Below are positions 15,809 to 24,343 of a DNA stretch of 52,273 nucleotides, piece after piece. Within the stretch, counting starts at the first letter, position 1; every line of letters begins with the position of its first letter. The position numbers and the translations under genes are program-made. Origin of the DNA: an uncultured Chitinophaga sp. GTDB taxonomy: Bacteria > Bacteroidota > Bacteroidia > Chitinophagales > Chitinophagaceae. Location of the stretch: positions 1 to 52,273 of the forward strand of contig NZ_CAMLHC010000044.1 in assembly GCF_946479755.1 (NCBI RefSeq), given 5' to 3'. The notes beneath the pieces were generated by a model. The model did no database searches. It had not been told where the DNA came from and worked only from the letters and a program-made list of their open reading frames with translations.

Positions 15809-16582
15809 ATGGACAACACAACTTCTTCTACCAACAAAAGTTACCAGCCGGAAACACTCTCCGGAAAGAGAGTCCTCATCACCGGCGGCACTACCGGCAT
15901 CGGCAGAACCACCGCCCTGCTGCTGGCCGAACAAGGCGCCACCGTCATGATCTTCGGCAGGCACGCGCCGGAGCTGGAAGACACCCTGCAACAGTTCCGG
16001 GATAAAAAGCTGGAAAAACAAGTGCATGGATTTACGGCTGATATCGCCACAGAAGCAGGTATTCAGCAGGTCTTTGAGCAGGTAGACCAGCAAATGTCAG
16101 GACTCGATATACTGATCAACAACGCAGGGCTCCCTTTCGGCGGCATATCGGAAGGTTCCTATAAAGACTGGCAATACCTCGTGAACACCAACCTGCTGTC
16201 CTACATGGCATGCGCACAGGAAGCCATCTGGCGGATGCAGCCGCAGCAAAAAGGCCAGATCGTTTTCATCGGTTCGCTGAGCGCTAAGGTAAGATCGGCA
16301 GACAGCTCCGTCTATTCCGCCACCAAAGCAGGCGTGCAGGCCTTCGCAGAAGCCCTTCGCAAAGAAACGATATCGCAGGGCATCAAAATTTCACTGATAG
16401 AACCAGGACTGGTAGATACGGACCTGCTGGATATGGACGCCGCCAAAAGAGCAGAGCTGCTGCAGGAAAATAAAATGCTGATAACGGATGATATTGCAGC
16501 CTGCGTAGCCTATATACTGACGCAACCCTGGCGCAGTAACTTTATGATGGCCAGGGTAGCGCCGGTACAACAGGAACTATAA
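15809..16582 (+). CDS. SDR family oxidoreductase
   Basis: A 257-residue classical short-chain dehydrogenase. The cofactor-binding TGGTTGIGRTTALL lies near residue 25, NNAG is in ILINNAGLPFGG, and Ser/Tyr/Lys catalytic positions are in SLSAKVR and YSATKAG. The C-terminal PGLVDTDLL and IAACVAYILTQP segments are typical. It is the third gene of the unit beginning at 13171. A large inverted repeat and A/T-rich terminator follow. The substrate is unknown. Confidence 0.92.
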   Translation: MDNTTSSTNKSYQPETLSGKRVLITGGTTGIGRTTALLLAEQGATVMIFGRHAPELEDTLQQFRDKKLEKQVHGFTADIATEAGIQQVFEQVDQQMSGLDILINNAGLPFGGISEGSYKDWQYLVNTNLLSYMACAQEAIWRMQPQQKGQIVFIGSLSAKVRSADSSVYSATKAGVQAFAEALRKETISQGIKISLIEPGLVDTDLLDMDAAKRAELLQENKMLITDDIAACVAYILTQPWRSNFMMARVAPVQQEL

Positions 16583-16584
16583 GC

Positions 16585-16738
16585 ATTTTGGGATTTTTTG
16601 ATTTACGGATTTTTTGATTTCGGATAGTTGTAACGCGAATAAAAAAAGAAGATCTAAACGAAATTAATTATTCGCTTTGATCTTCTTTTTTTATCAACCC
16701 CGAAATCAAGAAATCTGTAAATTCCTAAATCCCTAAAT
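16585..16738. repeat. 154-base imperfect palindrome with nested terminator
   Basis: The outer arms 16585-16623 and 16700-16738 (39 bases each) are inverted copies with about three quarters identity. Each holds short repeats of the GATTTxxxGATTT kind. Inside is a 16-base perfect stem. The element fills the gap between convergent genes and runs six bases into the GH88 gene's end. It may be a dispersed intergenic repeat of this genome; the window alone cannot show other copies. Confidence 0.6.
16639..16694. terminator. Bidirectional A/T hairpin terminator
   Basis: ATAAAAAAAGAAGATC (16639-16654) pairs exactly with GATCTTCTTTTTTTAT (16679-16694). The loop can itself fold through AAACGAA/TTCGCTT. 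A-rich before and T-rich after, it can serve both the SDR (+) and GH88 (-) transcripts. Confidence 0.8.
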
Positions 16739-17965
16739 CTGTTTTTTGTATCGCTGCAACGCTTCCATAAAATAATAATCCGCATATACCAGCGGCACAT
16801 CAATTTCGTTGTTATGTGGGATACTGCCTACGCTGTGCATCAGGATAAAATTGCCGTTGGCTCCCTCCCGCGCCCGGTAGGCCGGGCTACCCAGCGTATG
16901 TAACATTTCAATCGCTGCCTGGCGGTATTTTGCGCCTTTGTCAGCATCCACATAACCGCTCAGCTCAAACAACGCTGCACTCACAATAGCCGCAGCAGAC
17001 ACGTCGCGGTATTTCGTTTTTACTTTCAGCGCATTGGACCGCACACCGGGCGTATAGCCTCTTTCCGCTGCATTAAAATCCCAGTAGGGCACTTTGTCTT
17101 TCGGCAGGTTCTTACTGTTGAGATACCAGTCAGCCATACCGGCGGCCGTTTTCAGGAAACGCGGGTCTTTTGTTTCACGATAGATCATGGTAAAGCCATA
17201 GATACCCCAGGCCTGGCCACGCGCCCAGGTGGAATTATCGGCGTAGCCCTGCGCCGTTTCACGCGCCAGCACCTTACCGGTGGTGGTATCATAACACACC
17301 ACGTGATAAGAGCTATAGTCTGGCCGTACCTGGTTATGCATGGCGGTGGCGGCGTGACTGACAGCAATGTGGCGGAAGCTGGTATCACCGGTCTCTTTGG
17401 AAGCAAAGAACAGCAGCTCCAGGTTCATCAGGTTATCGATGATAACAGGATAATGGTACAACTGTTCCCCGTGCCACGACTTAAAAGCATTCCAGGACTT
17501 AATGCTTTTGGTAACCGGGTTATAACGGGTACTCAGCGAACGTGCGCCCTGTATCAGTATATCGCGGTAGGCTTTTTTGCCGGTAAGCCGGTAAGCGTTG
17601 CCATAGCTGCAATACATCATAAAGCCCAGGTCATGGTGCTGTGTAAAATGCTGCAATGGCGCCAGCTTCTCCGTCCACCGCAACGCCTGCTGCTGCAGCG
17701 CAGGGTCTTTGGTCAACTCATAGCCGTACCAGAGCGAGCCGGCAAAAAAACCGGGCGTCCAGTCATACATGGAAGTAGTGGTCATCTTCCCCTCCTTATC
17801 GGTCGTCCGGGGAAAAGCCAGGCTGTCGCGCGTTTCGGTCTCTTTCAGCATATGTTTCAACTGTTGCTGCGCAAAGCCGGTGTTGCTGCTGATAAAATCC
17901 TTTTCCGTAAACGTGGTGTATGCCGTCAGTCCGGCGGCCACCGCGAAACAAAGCAATGGTTTCAT
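16733..17965 (-). CDS. GH88 unsaturated glucuronyl hydrolase
   Basis: A 410-residue protein with an N-terminal signal (MKPLLCFAVAAGLTAYTTF), so probably periplasmic. The (alpha/alpha)6-barrel pattern of family 88 is clear: DWTPGFFAGSLWYGYELT, Asp112 in HHDLGFMMYCSYG, Asp177 in IIDNLMNLELLFFA and the WARGQAWGIYGF motif. By recalled alignment to Bacillus UGL, Asp112 and Asp177 match the two catalytic aspartates (88 and 149 there). It hydrates the 4,5-unsaturated uronate left by a lyase, releasing the reducing sugar. It is the last gene of the SusC operon, five bases after the DUF5017 gene, and partners the PL8 lyase at 28397. Confidence 0.93.
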   Translation of the reverse strand: MKPLLCFAVAAGLTAYTTFTEKDFISSNTGFAQQQLKHMLKETETRDSLAFPRTTDKEGKMTTTSMYDWTPGFFAGSLWYGYELTKDPALQQQALRWTEKLAPLQHFTQHHDLGFMMYCSYGNAYRLTGKKAYRDILIQGARSLSTRYNPVTKSIKSWNAFKSWHGEQLYHYPVIIDNLMNLELLFFASKETGDTSFRHIAVSHAATAMHNQVRPDYSSYHVVCYDTTTGKVLARETAQGYADNSTWARGQAWGIYGFTMIYRETKDPRFLKTAAGMADWYLNSKNLPKDKVPYWDFNAAERGYTPGVRSNALKVKTKYRDVSAAAIVSAALFELSGYVDADKGAKYRQAAIEMLHTLGSPAYRAREGANGNFILMHSVGSIPHNNEIDVPLVYADYYFMEALQRYKKQI

Positions 17966-17970
17966 AATTT

Positions 17971-18882
17971 TTATGGTGTCACTTTAATGATAAATTCACG
18001 GATAGTGCTTTTCTCTTCGTCCAGCGTATGGTTGTAAGCCACGAAAGTGGCCCTGTATACGCCGGGTGCCGGGTATACATAAGTATACTCTGCCTTGTCC
18101 GGCTCATTGATGCTTTTCACACCCGTGCTCACGTCGGGGGCTATACGACCTACGTACAACGGTTTCGTCATCACCCAGCTGGTATTGGAAGGGGCCGCGT
18201 CATTGCCGCCGTTAATTTTAAGATCGGTGGCAGACGGCGTCCAGCGCGCATTAGCGGGGTTCCATACATTACCGAAACGGGTCCAGTAGGCAACATCCGC
18301 AGAAAACGAACTGAGGGAGACGGTTCTGTCAGGAAGGACGTTATCCACGGCCCACTCGGTGATGGTCCAGGTACGTTGGGTCGACCCCGTTACACCGCTG
18401 TATTTAAAAGCGATAAACAGGGAATCGCTGGCGTTGGCCACGAGGTCTGTCAGGTCCGCCGTACCAAAGGCCGTCACGGTAGCATTGGTAGCCAGCTTAC
18501 CGCGATCGCTGATATCCTTCCAGGCTGCATTCACCACCGATGCGGAATCATAACCGGCCAGCCTGTTGGTGGCCAGCACCTGCAGGGTGTTTTTCTGGTT
18601 GCCCCACTCCGATTTGGAAGAAAAACGCAAGGTCAGCTTTCCCAGTTTGTACGTGGTGGTGCGGCTGTCGTAACGTTTGCCGGTTTCGCCGGAATAGAAA
18701 GCGATGTTGCCTACTGTGCCGGTCAACTTAAACCGGGTGGTATCACCGAGCCGGTACACAAAAGTGTCGGCCACCTGCCGCGCCGGATCGGGCGAAACGT
18801 TGAAATCGGGGGTATCCACCTGCATCTTTTTGGAACAGGCGGCGGCAGCAAATGCCAGGAATATGAGGAATGATTTTTTCAT
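17971..18882 (-). CDS. DUF5017 surface lipoprotein (SusE-position glycan-binding candidate)
   Basis: A 303-residue lipoprotein: lipobox AAAACSKK with Cys16, then TPDFNVSPDPARQ. The DUF5017 domain follows, with the hallmark GNIAFYSGETGKRYD segment and several beta-strands, and a C-terminal immunoglobulin-like domain (TYVYPAPGVYRATFVAYN) resembling PKD. In polysaccharide loci, the gene right after susD often encodes a surface glycan-binding protein; DUF5017 proteins occupy that place. The charged residues after Cys16 are few, so surface export is inferred from position. It lies 17 bases after susD and 5 bases before GH88. Confidence 0.88.
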   Translation of the reverse strand: MKKSFLIFLAFAAAACSKKMQVDTPDFNVSPDPARQVADTFVYRLGDTTRFKLTGTVGNIAFYSGETGKRYDSRTTTYKLGKLTLRFSSKSEWGNQKNTLQVLATNRLAGYDSASVVNAAWKDISDRGKLATNATVTAFGTADLTDLVANASDSLFIAFKYSGVTGSTQRTWTITEWAVDNVLPDRTVSLSSFSADVAYWTRFGNVWNPANARWTPSATDLKINGGNDAAPSNTSWVMTKPLYVGRIAPDVSTGVKSINEPDKAEYTYVYPAPGVYRATFVAYNHTLDEEKSTIREFIIKVTP

Positions 18883-18899
18883 GTGTCTGTTTTTTTGAA

Positions 18900-20942
18900 T
18901 TACCAGCCTTCGTTCTGTACCAGTAAACGGTTAAGGTTAAGCTCATACGTCGGTTTCGGCAGCATCACATGGCGCTGGCTCACATTGCGGATACCCTGCA
19001 GCCCGTTGGGATTGCCGGTAGCCGTCACCCCGGCGCCATTGGAAGTGGCCCATGCGGCAAACTCCTGCATGTCTGCCACAAAATGCCCCCAGCGGATGAG
19101 GTCCGCTTTACGCAGCGCTTCAAAACACAGTTCCCGCATTCTCTCATCACGGATGGCCAGCTGGAAGGCTTCTTTGCTGAGGCCCGGCGTCAGGTCGGCC
19201 TCGGTGCCGTTGGTGATGGTAGCGGCAGCCGTGGCGGCCGGACCGGCATAGGTGAATACGGCGCCCGTTACGGCGGCGTCGGAAGCACCGCTGGTATGTA
19301 CCGGTGCTGTATTGGTAGACGTACCCGCGGTTGTCACCGTGTACAGGTTGCCCCCGTTGGTAACCTGTATACCGGCCGCATAACTCACGCCCGGCGTCCA
19401 GAAAGTACCCACCACCACTACCGGTGCAGACGAGTAATACGAACCGGGCGTCAACGCTCCCGGGCTGCTCAGGTAGATGCCGGTAACCTTGCCGGCAGTG
19501 AGAATAGCTGTGGCCGTAGCGCCGTTACCGCCGCCACCGGTAATGGTGACCGCCGGCGCAGCGGTATAACCCGCGCCACCGTTGGTAACGGTAACAGATT
19601 TCACCACATTACCATTCTGCATACCATACCCCCTCTTACGCACCTGGTTGATATACGTATAGGCGTTAGCGGGGCCGCTCACATAGTTCTCCGCTTCCGC
19701 CCGCATCAGCAGCACATCCGCATAACGGATCATAGGCCAGTTGATATTGTACGTACCGGCGGTACCGTTAGTATTGCGGATAGACTGCGGCACATACTCC
19801 CTTCTGAACTTACCGGCGCACATCTGCCAGACATTGGGACGCGCTGCTTTTACGCGGGGATTGGTACCGTTATAAATGTAGTTGGCACAGTTCCAGTCAC
19901 GGCGGATATCCAGCGAAGCTTTGTTAGGCGTGGCAGTACTGCCGGGGTCTGTTTCATAGGCATCGAACAGCTTTTTGGTCACCCACACCCAGGCGGCGGC
20001 GTTGTAGGAAGTAGAGTCCAGCGCGGTAATGGCGGACTGTATCCCCACGAAGTTACCAATGTCGTTGCCGGACTTGTTGACCACACCAGCGGCGGCGCCC
20101 AGCGACCCCAGCTCCCAGATGTTTTCCTTTACGTCGTACTGGTCTCTGGCCAGGTTGATGAAGATCTGGCGGTAATCGGGGTTCAATGCATGAAGGCCGG
20201 AAGTGATCACTTTATCAGTGTATGTGATCACATCGCGGTATTTGGCGGTATTGTTCTGCGGATAGCCGGCCCAGTAAAGGTATACCCTCGCGAGCATGGC
20301 CTGCACGGCGGTCAGCGTTACCACGTCGTTGTACTTCGCCTGTATCACCGTATAGTCTTTCAGCAGCGTCTCCGCTTCTTTCATGTCCTTTTCCACCTGC
20401 GCATATACTTCCGCCTGTTTGGCGGCGGCCACGTTTACTTCATTGATGGCGAGAGGACGCAGCACCAGCGGCACATCGCCATAATTGCTGGTCAGGATGA
20501 AGTAGAAAAAACCTCTCAGGAACAAAGCCTGCCCTTTGAGGATGTTCCGCTTGCCTTCATCCATCACCGGTTTATCGATATTTTGCAGCAATACGTTGAG
20601 GTTATTGATCCCCACGTAGGAGAACTTCCAGATATTGGCTACATGCACCAGCGATGCATCGTAGTTATACCGCAGCCCGCGTGCGTCGCCGTCGGCCGTG
20701 CGGTTAGCCATCACCTCGTCGGTGGTGGACACGAAGTTGAAACCCATTACCTGTGCATACAGCTCCGGACGCATCAGGTCACTGTATACCGCGTTCAGCG
20801 CCTGCTGCAGCTGTGCCTCGGTTTTATAATAATTATCAGGTGTATAAAAATCCGTCGGTTTGGTATCAAGGAATTTGTTGCAGGAAGTAAGTCCTGCTAT
20901 GGCGATACATGCCGCTATGCAAATACGTTTCATGTTCATCAT
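18900..20942 (-). CDS. susD: SusD/RagB family nutrient-binding lipoprotein with a 140-residue insertion
   Basis: A 680-residue lipoprotein (lipobox LTSC, Cys21), the surface lid of the SusC channel. The SusD fold is evident: FLDTKPTDFYTPDNYYKTEA near the start, LKGQALFLRGFFYFIL, TPR-like helices, MIRYADVLLMRAEAENYV, INQVRKRGYG, then LSKEAFQLAIRDERMRELCF and a terminal PTYELNLN. SusD proteins usually have 500-560 residues. The excess is one block at about 446-585 between the last two motifs: GGAGYTAAPAVTITGGGGNG-type glycine repeats, then a module WTPGVSYAAGIQVTNGGNLY that resembles small carbohydrate-binding modules of tail fibres and chitinases. It starts one base after susC. Confidence 0.95.
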   Translation of the reverse strand: MMNMKRICIAACIAIAGLTSCNKFLDTKPTDFYTPDNYYKTEAQLQQALNAVYSDLMRPELYAQVMGFNFVSTTDEVMANRTADGDARGLRYNYDASLVHVANIWKFSYVGINNLNVLLQNIDKPVMDEGKRNILKGQALFLRGFFYFILTSNYGDVPLVLRPLAINEVNVAAAKQAEVYAQVEKDMKEAETLLKDYTVIQAKYNDVVTLTAVQAMLARVYLYWAGYPQNNTAKYRDVITYTDKVITSGLHALNPDYRQIFINLARDQYDVKENIWELGSLGAAAGVVNKSGNDIGNFVGIQSAITALDSTSYNAAAWVWVTKKLFDAYETDPGSTATPNKASLDIRRDWNCANYIYNGTNPRVKAARPNVWQMCAGKFRREYVPQSIRNTNGTAGTYNINWPMIRYADVLLMRAEAENYVSGPANAYTYINQVRKRGYGMQNGNVVKSVTVTNGGAGYTAAPAVTITGGGGNGATATAILTAGKVTGIYLSSPGALTPGSYYSSAPVVVVGTFWTPGVSYAAGIQVTNGGNLYTVTTAGTSTNTAPVHTSGASDAAVTGAVFTYAGPAATAAATITNGTEADLTPGLSKEAFQLAIRDERMRELCFEALRKADLIRWGHFVADMQEFAAWATSNGAGVTATGNPNGLQGIRNVSQRHVMLPKPTYELNLNRLLVQNEGW
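19188..19607 (-). other. Inserted Gly-rich repeat and carbohydrate-binding-like module within SusD
   Basis: This covers residues about 446-585 of the SusD protein. The first half has the GGxGYxxAPxVTxxGGGGxGAxAxA pattern. The second half follows Wxx(G)xxYxxGxxVxxGGxLYxxTxAGTSxxxxPxHTSG, a pattern I know from modules in phage tail fibres. The canonical SusD scaffold is intact on both sides, and the reading frame is unbroken, so it is an in-frame domain insertion. Confidence 0.65.
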
Positions 20943-20943
20943 T

Positions 20944-23900
20944 TTAGAAGGTTACGTTTAAGCCGGTCACATAAGACAGGGAGTGCGGGTACACGGCGTA
21001 GTCGAAGCCGGGCGTGAGATTGCCGGGCCGGCCGTTCACCTCGGGGTCCATGCCGGAGTATTTCGTCCATGTATACACGTTCTGCGCGGAACCGTAGATC
21101 CTTACGTTTTTGATTTTAGCGCGCTTCAGCCATGTGCCGGGGAAATTATACCCGAGCGATATGGTGCGCAGTTTCAGATAGGAGCCGTCTTCCACCACAC
21201 GGGAAGAGTAAGCCGCATTGCCCATGCCGCCGGCGCGGAACAAGGTGTTGCTGGGATTAGAGGGCGTCCACCTGTCGGCGTAACTGGCGAACTGGTTCAG
21301 GTTGGGGTTGTTTACGATGCCGCCTTCAAACACATAGCGGTTGGCGTTGATGATATCATTGCCGTAAGACCATTGCAACAGGATGTTGAGGTCGAAGTTA
21401 CGGTAACGGAAATCGTTGCTGAAGCCGCCGGTATGTTTCGGTAAACCGCTGCCGATAATCGTATAGTCCTGGTTGTTCACCTGTCCGTCGCCGTTCAGGT
21501 CTTTGTACCGGATATCACCCGGGCGGATCGTGTTCCGTGCGGCGCCATTGGTGGGCACTTCCTGCTTCAGCAGGTAAGTACCGTTGGGCATCACATCGAA
21601 ATCACCGTACTGGTACACCCCGTCGAACACCAGCCCGTACATCTCTCCCAGCGGTCTGCCGATCACGGAGATATAGGGAAACAACCCGGAGTAAGTGGTG
21701 TTGAAGAAAGTACCGGAACCGGAGAGGATAGACTGCTGCCCTTCCGCCAGTGATAATATTTTGTTCTGATTGAAGCTGATGTTAAAGTTGCTGTTCCAGG
21801 TGAAATCTTTTTTATCGACCACCGTGCCGGCCAGCGTGATCTCGAGGCCCCTGTTCTGCAGCTTGCCCACATTTTTGAAGCCCTGCGCGCTTTCGATACC
21901 ATGTGCATAAGGCAGTGCAGCGTACAGCAGGAGGTCTTTCGTAGTACGCTGATATACGTCTACCGTGAGGGAAAGCCTGTTCTTCAGGAAAGCGAGGTCC
22001 AGGCCGATGTTGGTTTGTTCGTTGGTCTCCCAGCGCAGGTTAGGATTTCCGGAAGATGTCATGACGGCGCCGATGCCCAGCGGACCATTGCCCGAAGAAT
22101 ACCAGTACTGCATGTTGGTGAGCGACAGCTGTGACAGGTAGGCGAAATCGTCTACCCGGTTGTTGCCGGAAGCGCCATAGCCCAGCCTGATCTTGGCATC
22201 GGAAATAAAGTGTACGTTCTTCATGAATTCCTCGCTGCTGAAACGCCATGCGGCGGATACCGCCGGGAAATAACCCCAGCGGTTGCCGGGCGCGAACTTG
22301 GAAGAACCGTCGGCGCGGATGGAAGCGGCGAAGAGGTATTTGGAATTATAATCGTAGTTCACCCGCAGCGCGCCGGAAGCCATGCTCCAGCGGGAGGTGA
22401 GCGATATCAGCGACGTATTGGCCGGAGCGGCGAGGTCTATCGCGTCCATGCCGAGATCTTCGTTCGGGACCTGGTTGGCGGCAAAACGGCGGCGTGCCAT
22501 TTTGTATCCCTGCGCTTCAAATACGCCCAGCACGGTCAGGTTATGCACTTTATTCCATCGCTTGCGGTAAGTGAGCGCATTCTCCGAACGCCACAGCGAT
22601 GTGGGCCGGTACTCCACACTGCCGTTTACGCCGTTGGAGTTCCACTTACTGCCTAGTTGTGTTTTGGAATTATTAAAGATATCAGTACCGGTATTCACCG
22701 TGTTGATACCACCAGCTATACGCAGCGTCAGCTCTTTGGTGATGGCATATTCCGCATAGGCGTTGGCGATCAGGTTGGTCACCCGCGTCACCGTATGCTG
22801 GTTCTGGATATTCTGTAAAGGGTTCACCCGGTAGTCCTGGTTGTTGGCGATCTCGTTTCCCGGATCATAAAAATCATCGATCAGGTTGGCCGCGCTGTCT
22901 CTCCCCGAAATACTGTTAGTAGGCCGGAAGCCCCATACGGAGTACAGCGTGGTGGCAGAAGCGTAGAAGTTGGTGGCGGAAACGGGGATACCGTAACTTT
23001 CGTTATAGGCATAGTTGGCGTTGATGCCTACTTTAAATTTGCTGCTCACCGTCTGGTCCAGCGAAAAGCGGCCCTGGTAACGTTTAAAACCGCCGTTGAT
23101 GATAATGCCTTTCTGGTTGTTGAAGTTACCGGAAAGGGAATACCGGGTTTTATCGTTGCCGCCACGCACGGCGATGTCGTGGTTCTGGTTTTGCCCTACA
23201 CGATAAATATGGTCCTGCATATCGATGGACTCCTTGTTGCGGTAGTCTTCCAGCTTTACGCCGCCGGCGAGATAGATGGAGTCGTACATGGAAGGATTAA
23301 CGTCGCCGACATACTGTACAAACTGATAGGCATTCATCAAAGGTATCTTGTTCGGTATCTGCTGCCAGCCGTAGTAACCGTTGTAGGTCACCTGCGGCGC
23401 GCCGGACTTCCCTTTTTTGGTGGTGATCAGGATAACGCCGTTGGAACCGCGGGCGCCATAGATGGCCGTGGCGGATGCATCTTTTAATACGTCGATGGAT
23501 TCAATGTCGCCGGGACTGATGGCGTTGGCGTTGGAGCTCTCCGTGGGGAAACCGTCGATCACGTACAGCGGGGAGTTATCCTGTGTGATAGACCCCGCGC
23601 CGCGGATCACGATGTTGGCGATAGAGCCGGGCTGCCCGTCATTACTGGCTACGGCCACCCCTGCCACACGGCCGGCCAGCGCTTCGTCGAACGATTTCAC
23701 CGGCGCTTTTTCAAACTCCTTCATGTTCACACTGCCCACAGAACCGGTAAGGTCTTTACGCTGCTGTGTGGCATAACCTACCACCACCACATCGTTGAGC
23801 GTACCTACGCGGTCCTGCAGCCGGACATTATACTCCGTCCGGTTGTCTACCGGCAGCTCAGTTTTTTCATACCCGATAAAAGTGAATACCAGCGTGGCAC

Positions 23901-24150
23901 CCGGAACGGCGCTGATCACAAAACGGCCGGCATCGTTGGTGCTGGTGCCTGTCTTGTCATTTTTGACCATCACCGTTACCCCTACCAACGGGTTACCGTC
24001 TTTGTCCTTTACAATGCCGGACACGGTCTTTTTCTGCTGGGCGAAAAGGGAAAGCGGGACGATCAGGACCCACATGATCCCTGTTAGCAAATAACTGAAG
24101 GCGAAGCGGGACGTTCTTCCCTTGCAGGATGATTGGCATCTCATATTCAT
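20944..24150 (-). CDS. susC: SusC/RagA family TonB-linked outer-membrane transporter
   Basis: A 1068-residue protein with a signal region ending LSLFAQQKK. A carboxypeptidase-regulatory-like domain follows (VSGIVKDKDGNPLVGVTVMV). The plug comes next, with NDVVVVGYATQQRKDLTGSV, RGAGSI, IDVLKDASATAIYGARGSNG and ITTKKGKSG, and then a 22-stranded barrel ending SYVTGLNVTF. The ATG at 24150 was chosen because it gives a compact signal peptide; an in-frame ATG at 24186 adds 12 residues. Together with SusD it imports oligosaccharides, here probably unsaturated uronic-acid oligosaccharides made by the PL8 enzyme. It heads the minus-strand operon, divergent from the hybrid regulator. Confidence 0.96.
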   Translation of the reverse strand: MNMRCQSSCKGRTSRFAFSYLLTGIMWVLIVPLSLFAQQKKTVSGIVKDKDGNPLVGVTVMVKNDKTGTSTNDAGRFVISAVPGATLVFTFIGYEKTELPVDNRTEYNVRLQDRVGTLNDVVVVGYATQQRKDLTGSVGSVNMKEFEKAPVKSFDEALAGRVAGVAVASNDGQPGSIANIVIRGAGSITQDNSPLYVIDGFPTESSNANAISPGDIESIDVLKDASATAIYGARGSNGVILITTKKGKSGAPQVTYNGYYGWQQIPNKIPLMNAYQFVQYVGDVNPSMYDSIYLAGGVKLEDYRNKESIDMQDHIYRVGQNQNHDIAVRGGNDKTRYSLSGNFNNQKGIIINGGFKRYQGRFSLDQTVSSKFKVGINANYAYNESYGIPVSATNFYASATTLYSVWGFRPTNSISGRDSAANLIDDFYDPGNEIANNQDYRVNPLQNIQNQHTVTRVTNLIANAYAEYAITKELTLRIAGGINTVNTGTDIFNNSKTQLGSKWNSNGVNGSVEYRPTSLWRSENALTYRKRWNKVHNLTVLGVFEAQGYKMARRRFAANQVPNEDLGMDAIDLAAPANTSLISLTSRWSMASGALRVNYDYNSKYLFAASIRADGSSKFAPGNRWGYFPAVSAAWRFSSEEFMKNVHFISDAKIRLGYGASGNNRVDDFAYLSQLSLTNMQYWYSSGNGPLGIGAVMTSSGNPNLRWETNEQTNIGLDLAFLKNRLSLTVDVYQRTTKDLLLYAALPYAHGIESAQGFKNVGKLQNRGLEITLAGTVVDKKDFTWNSNFNISFNQNKILSLAEGQQSILSGSGTFFNTTYSGLFPYISVIGRPLGEMYGLVFDGVYQYGDFDVMPNGTYLLKQEVPTNGAARNTIRPGDIRYKDLNGDGQVNNQDYTIIGSGLPKHTGGFSNDFRYRNFDLNILLQWSYGNDIINANRYVFEGGIVNNPNLNQFASYADRWTPSNPSNTLFRAGGMGNAAYSSRVVEDGSYLKLRTISLGYNFPGTWLKRAKIKNVRIYGSAQNVYTWTKYSGMDPEVNGRPGNLTPGFDYAVYPHSLSYVTGLNVTF

Positions 24151-24343
24151 AAGAGTGGAATTGAACGGAAATTCTGGTTGATGCACAAATATGTTGTAAC
24201 GCGGTCAGATTGCAGGGGGACAATCCTAAATGAATGGGGTGAATTTTATAAATCCTCCTTCAACCTGCTGATTATCAAAAGACTAAAAACGTCTCCCAGG
24301 AGAAAAAAACCTACCGGGGTGAATACAATGCTTATATTAGAGC

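Noticed and set aside
16585..16738. Inverted repeats considered as ends of an insertion sequence
   Set aside because: Only 76 bases lie between the arms, no transposase is present and no target duplication is seen.
18969..21017. Plus-strand open frame of 682 codons opposite SusD
   Set aside because: It lies antisense to a secure SusD gene and its translation is rich in Arg, His, Gly and Val with no domain. GC-rich coding DNA commonly leaves the opposite frame open.
20944..24150. Possible iron-siderophore role of the SusC protein
   Set aside because: The operon with SusD, DUF5017, GH88 and the PL8/HTCS genes fits glycan uptake much better.
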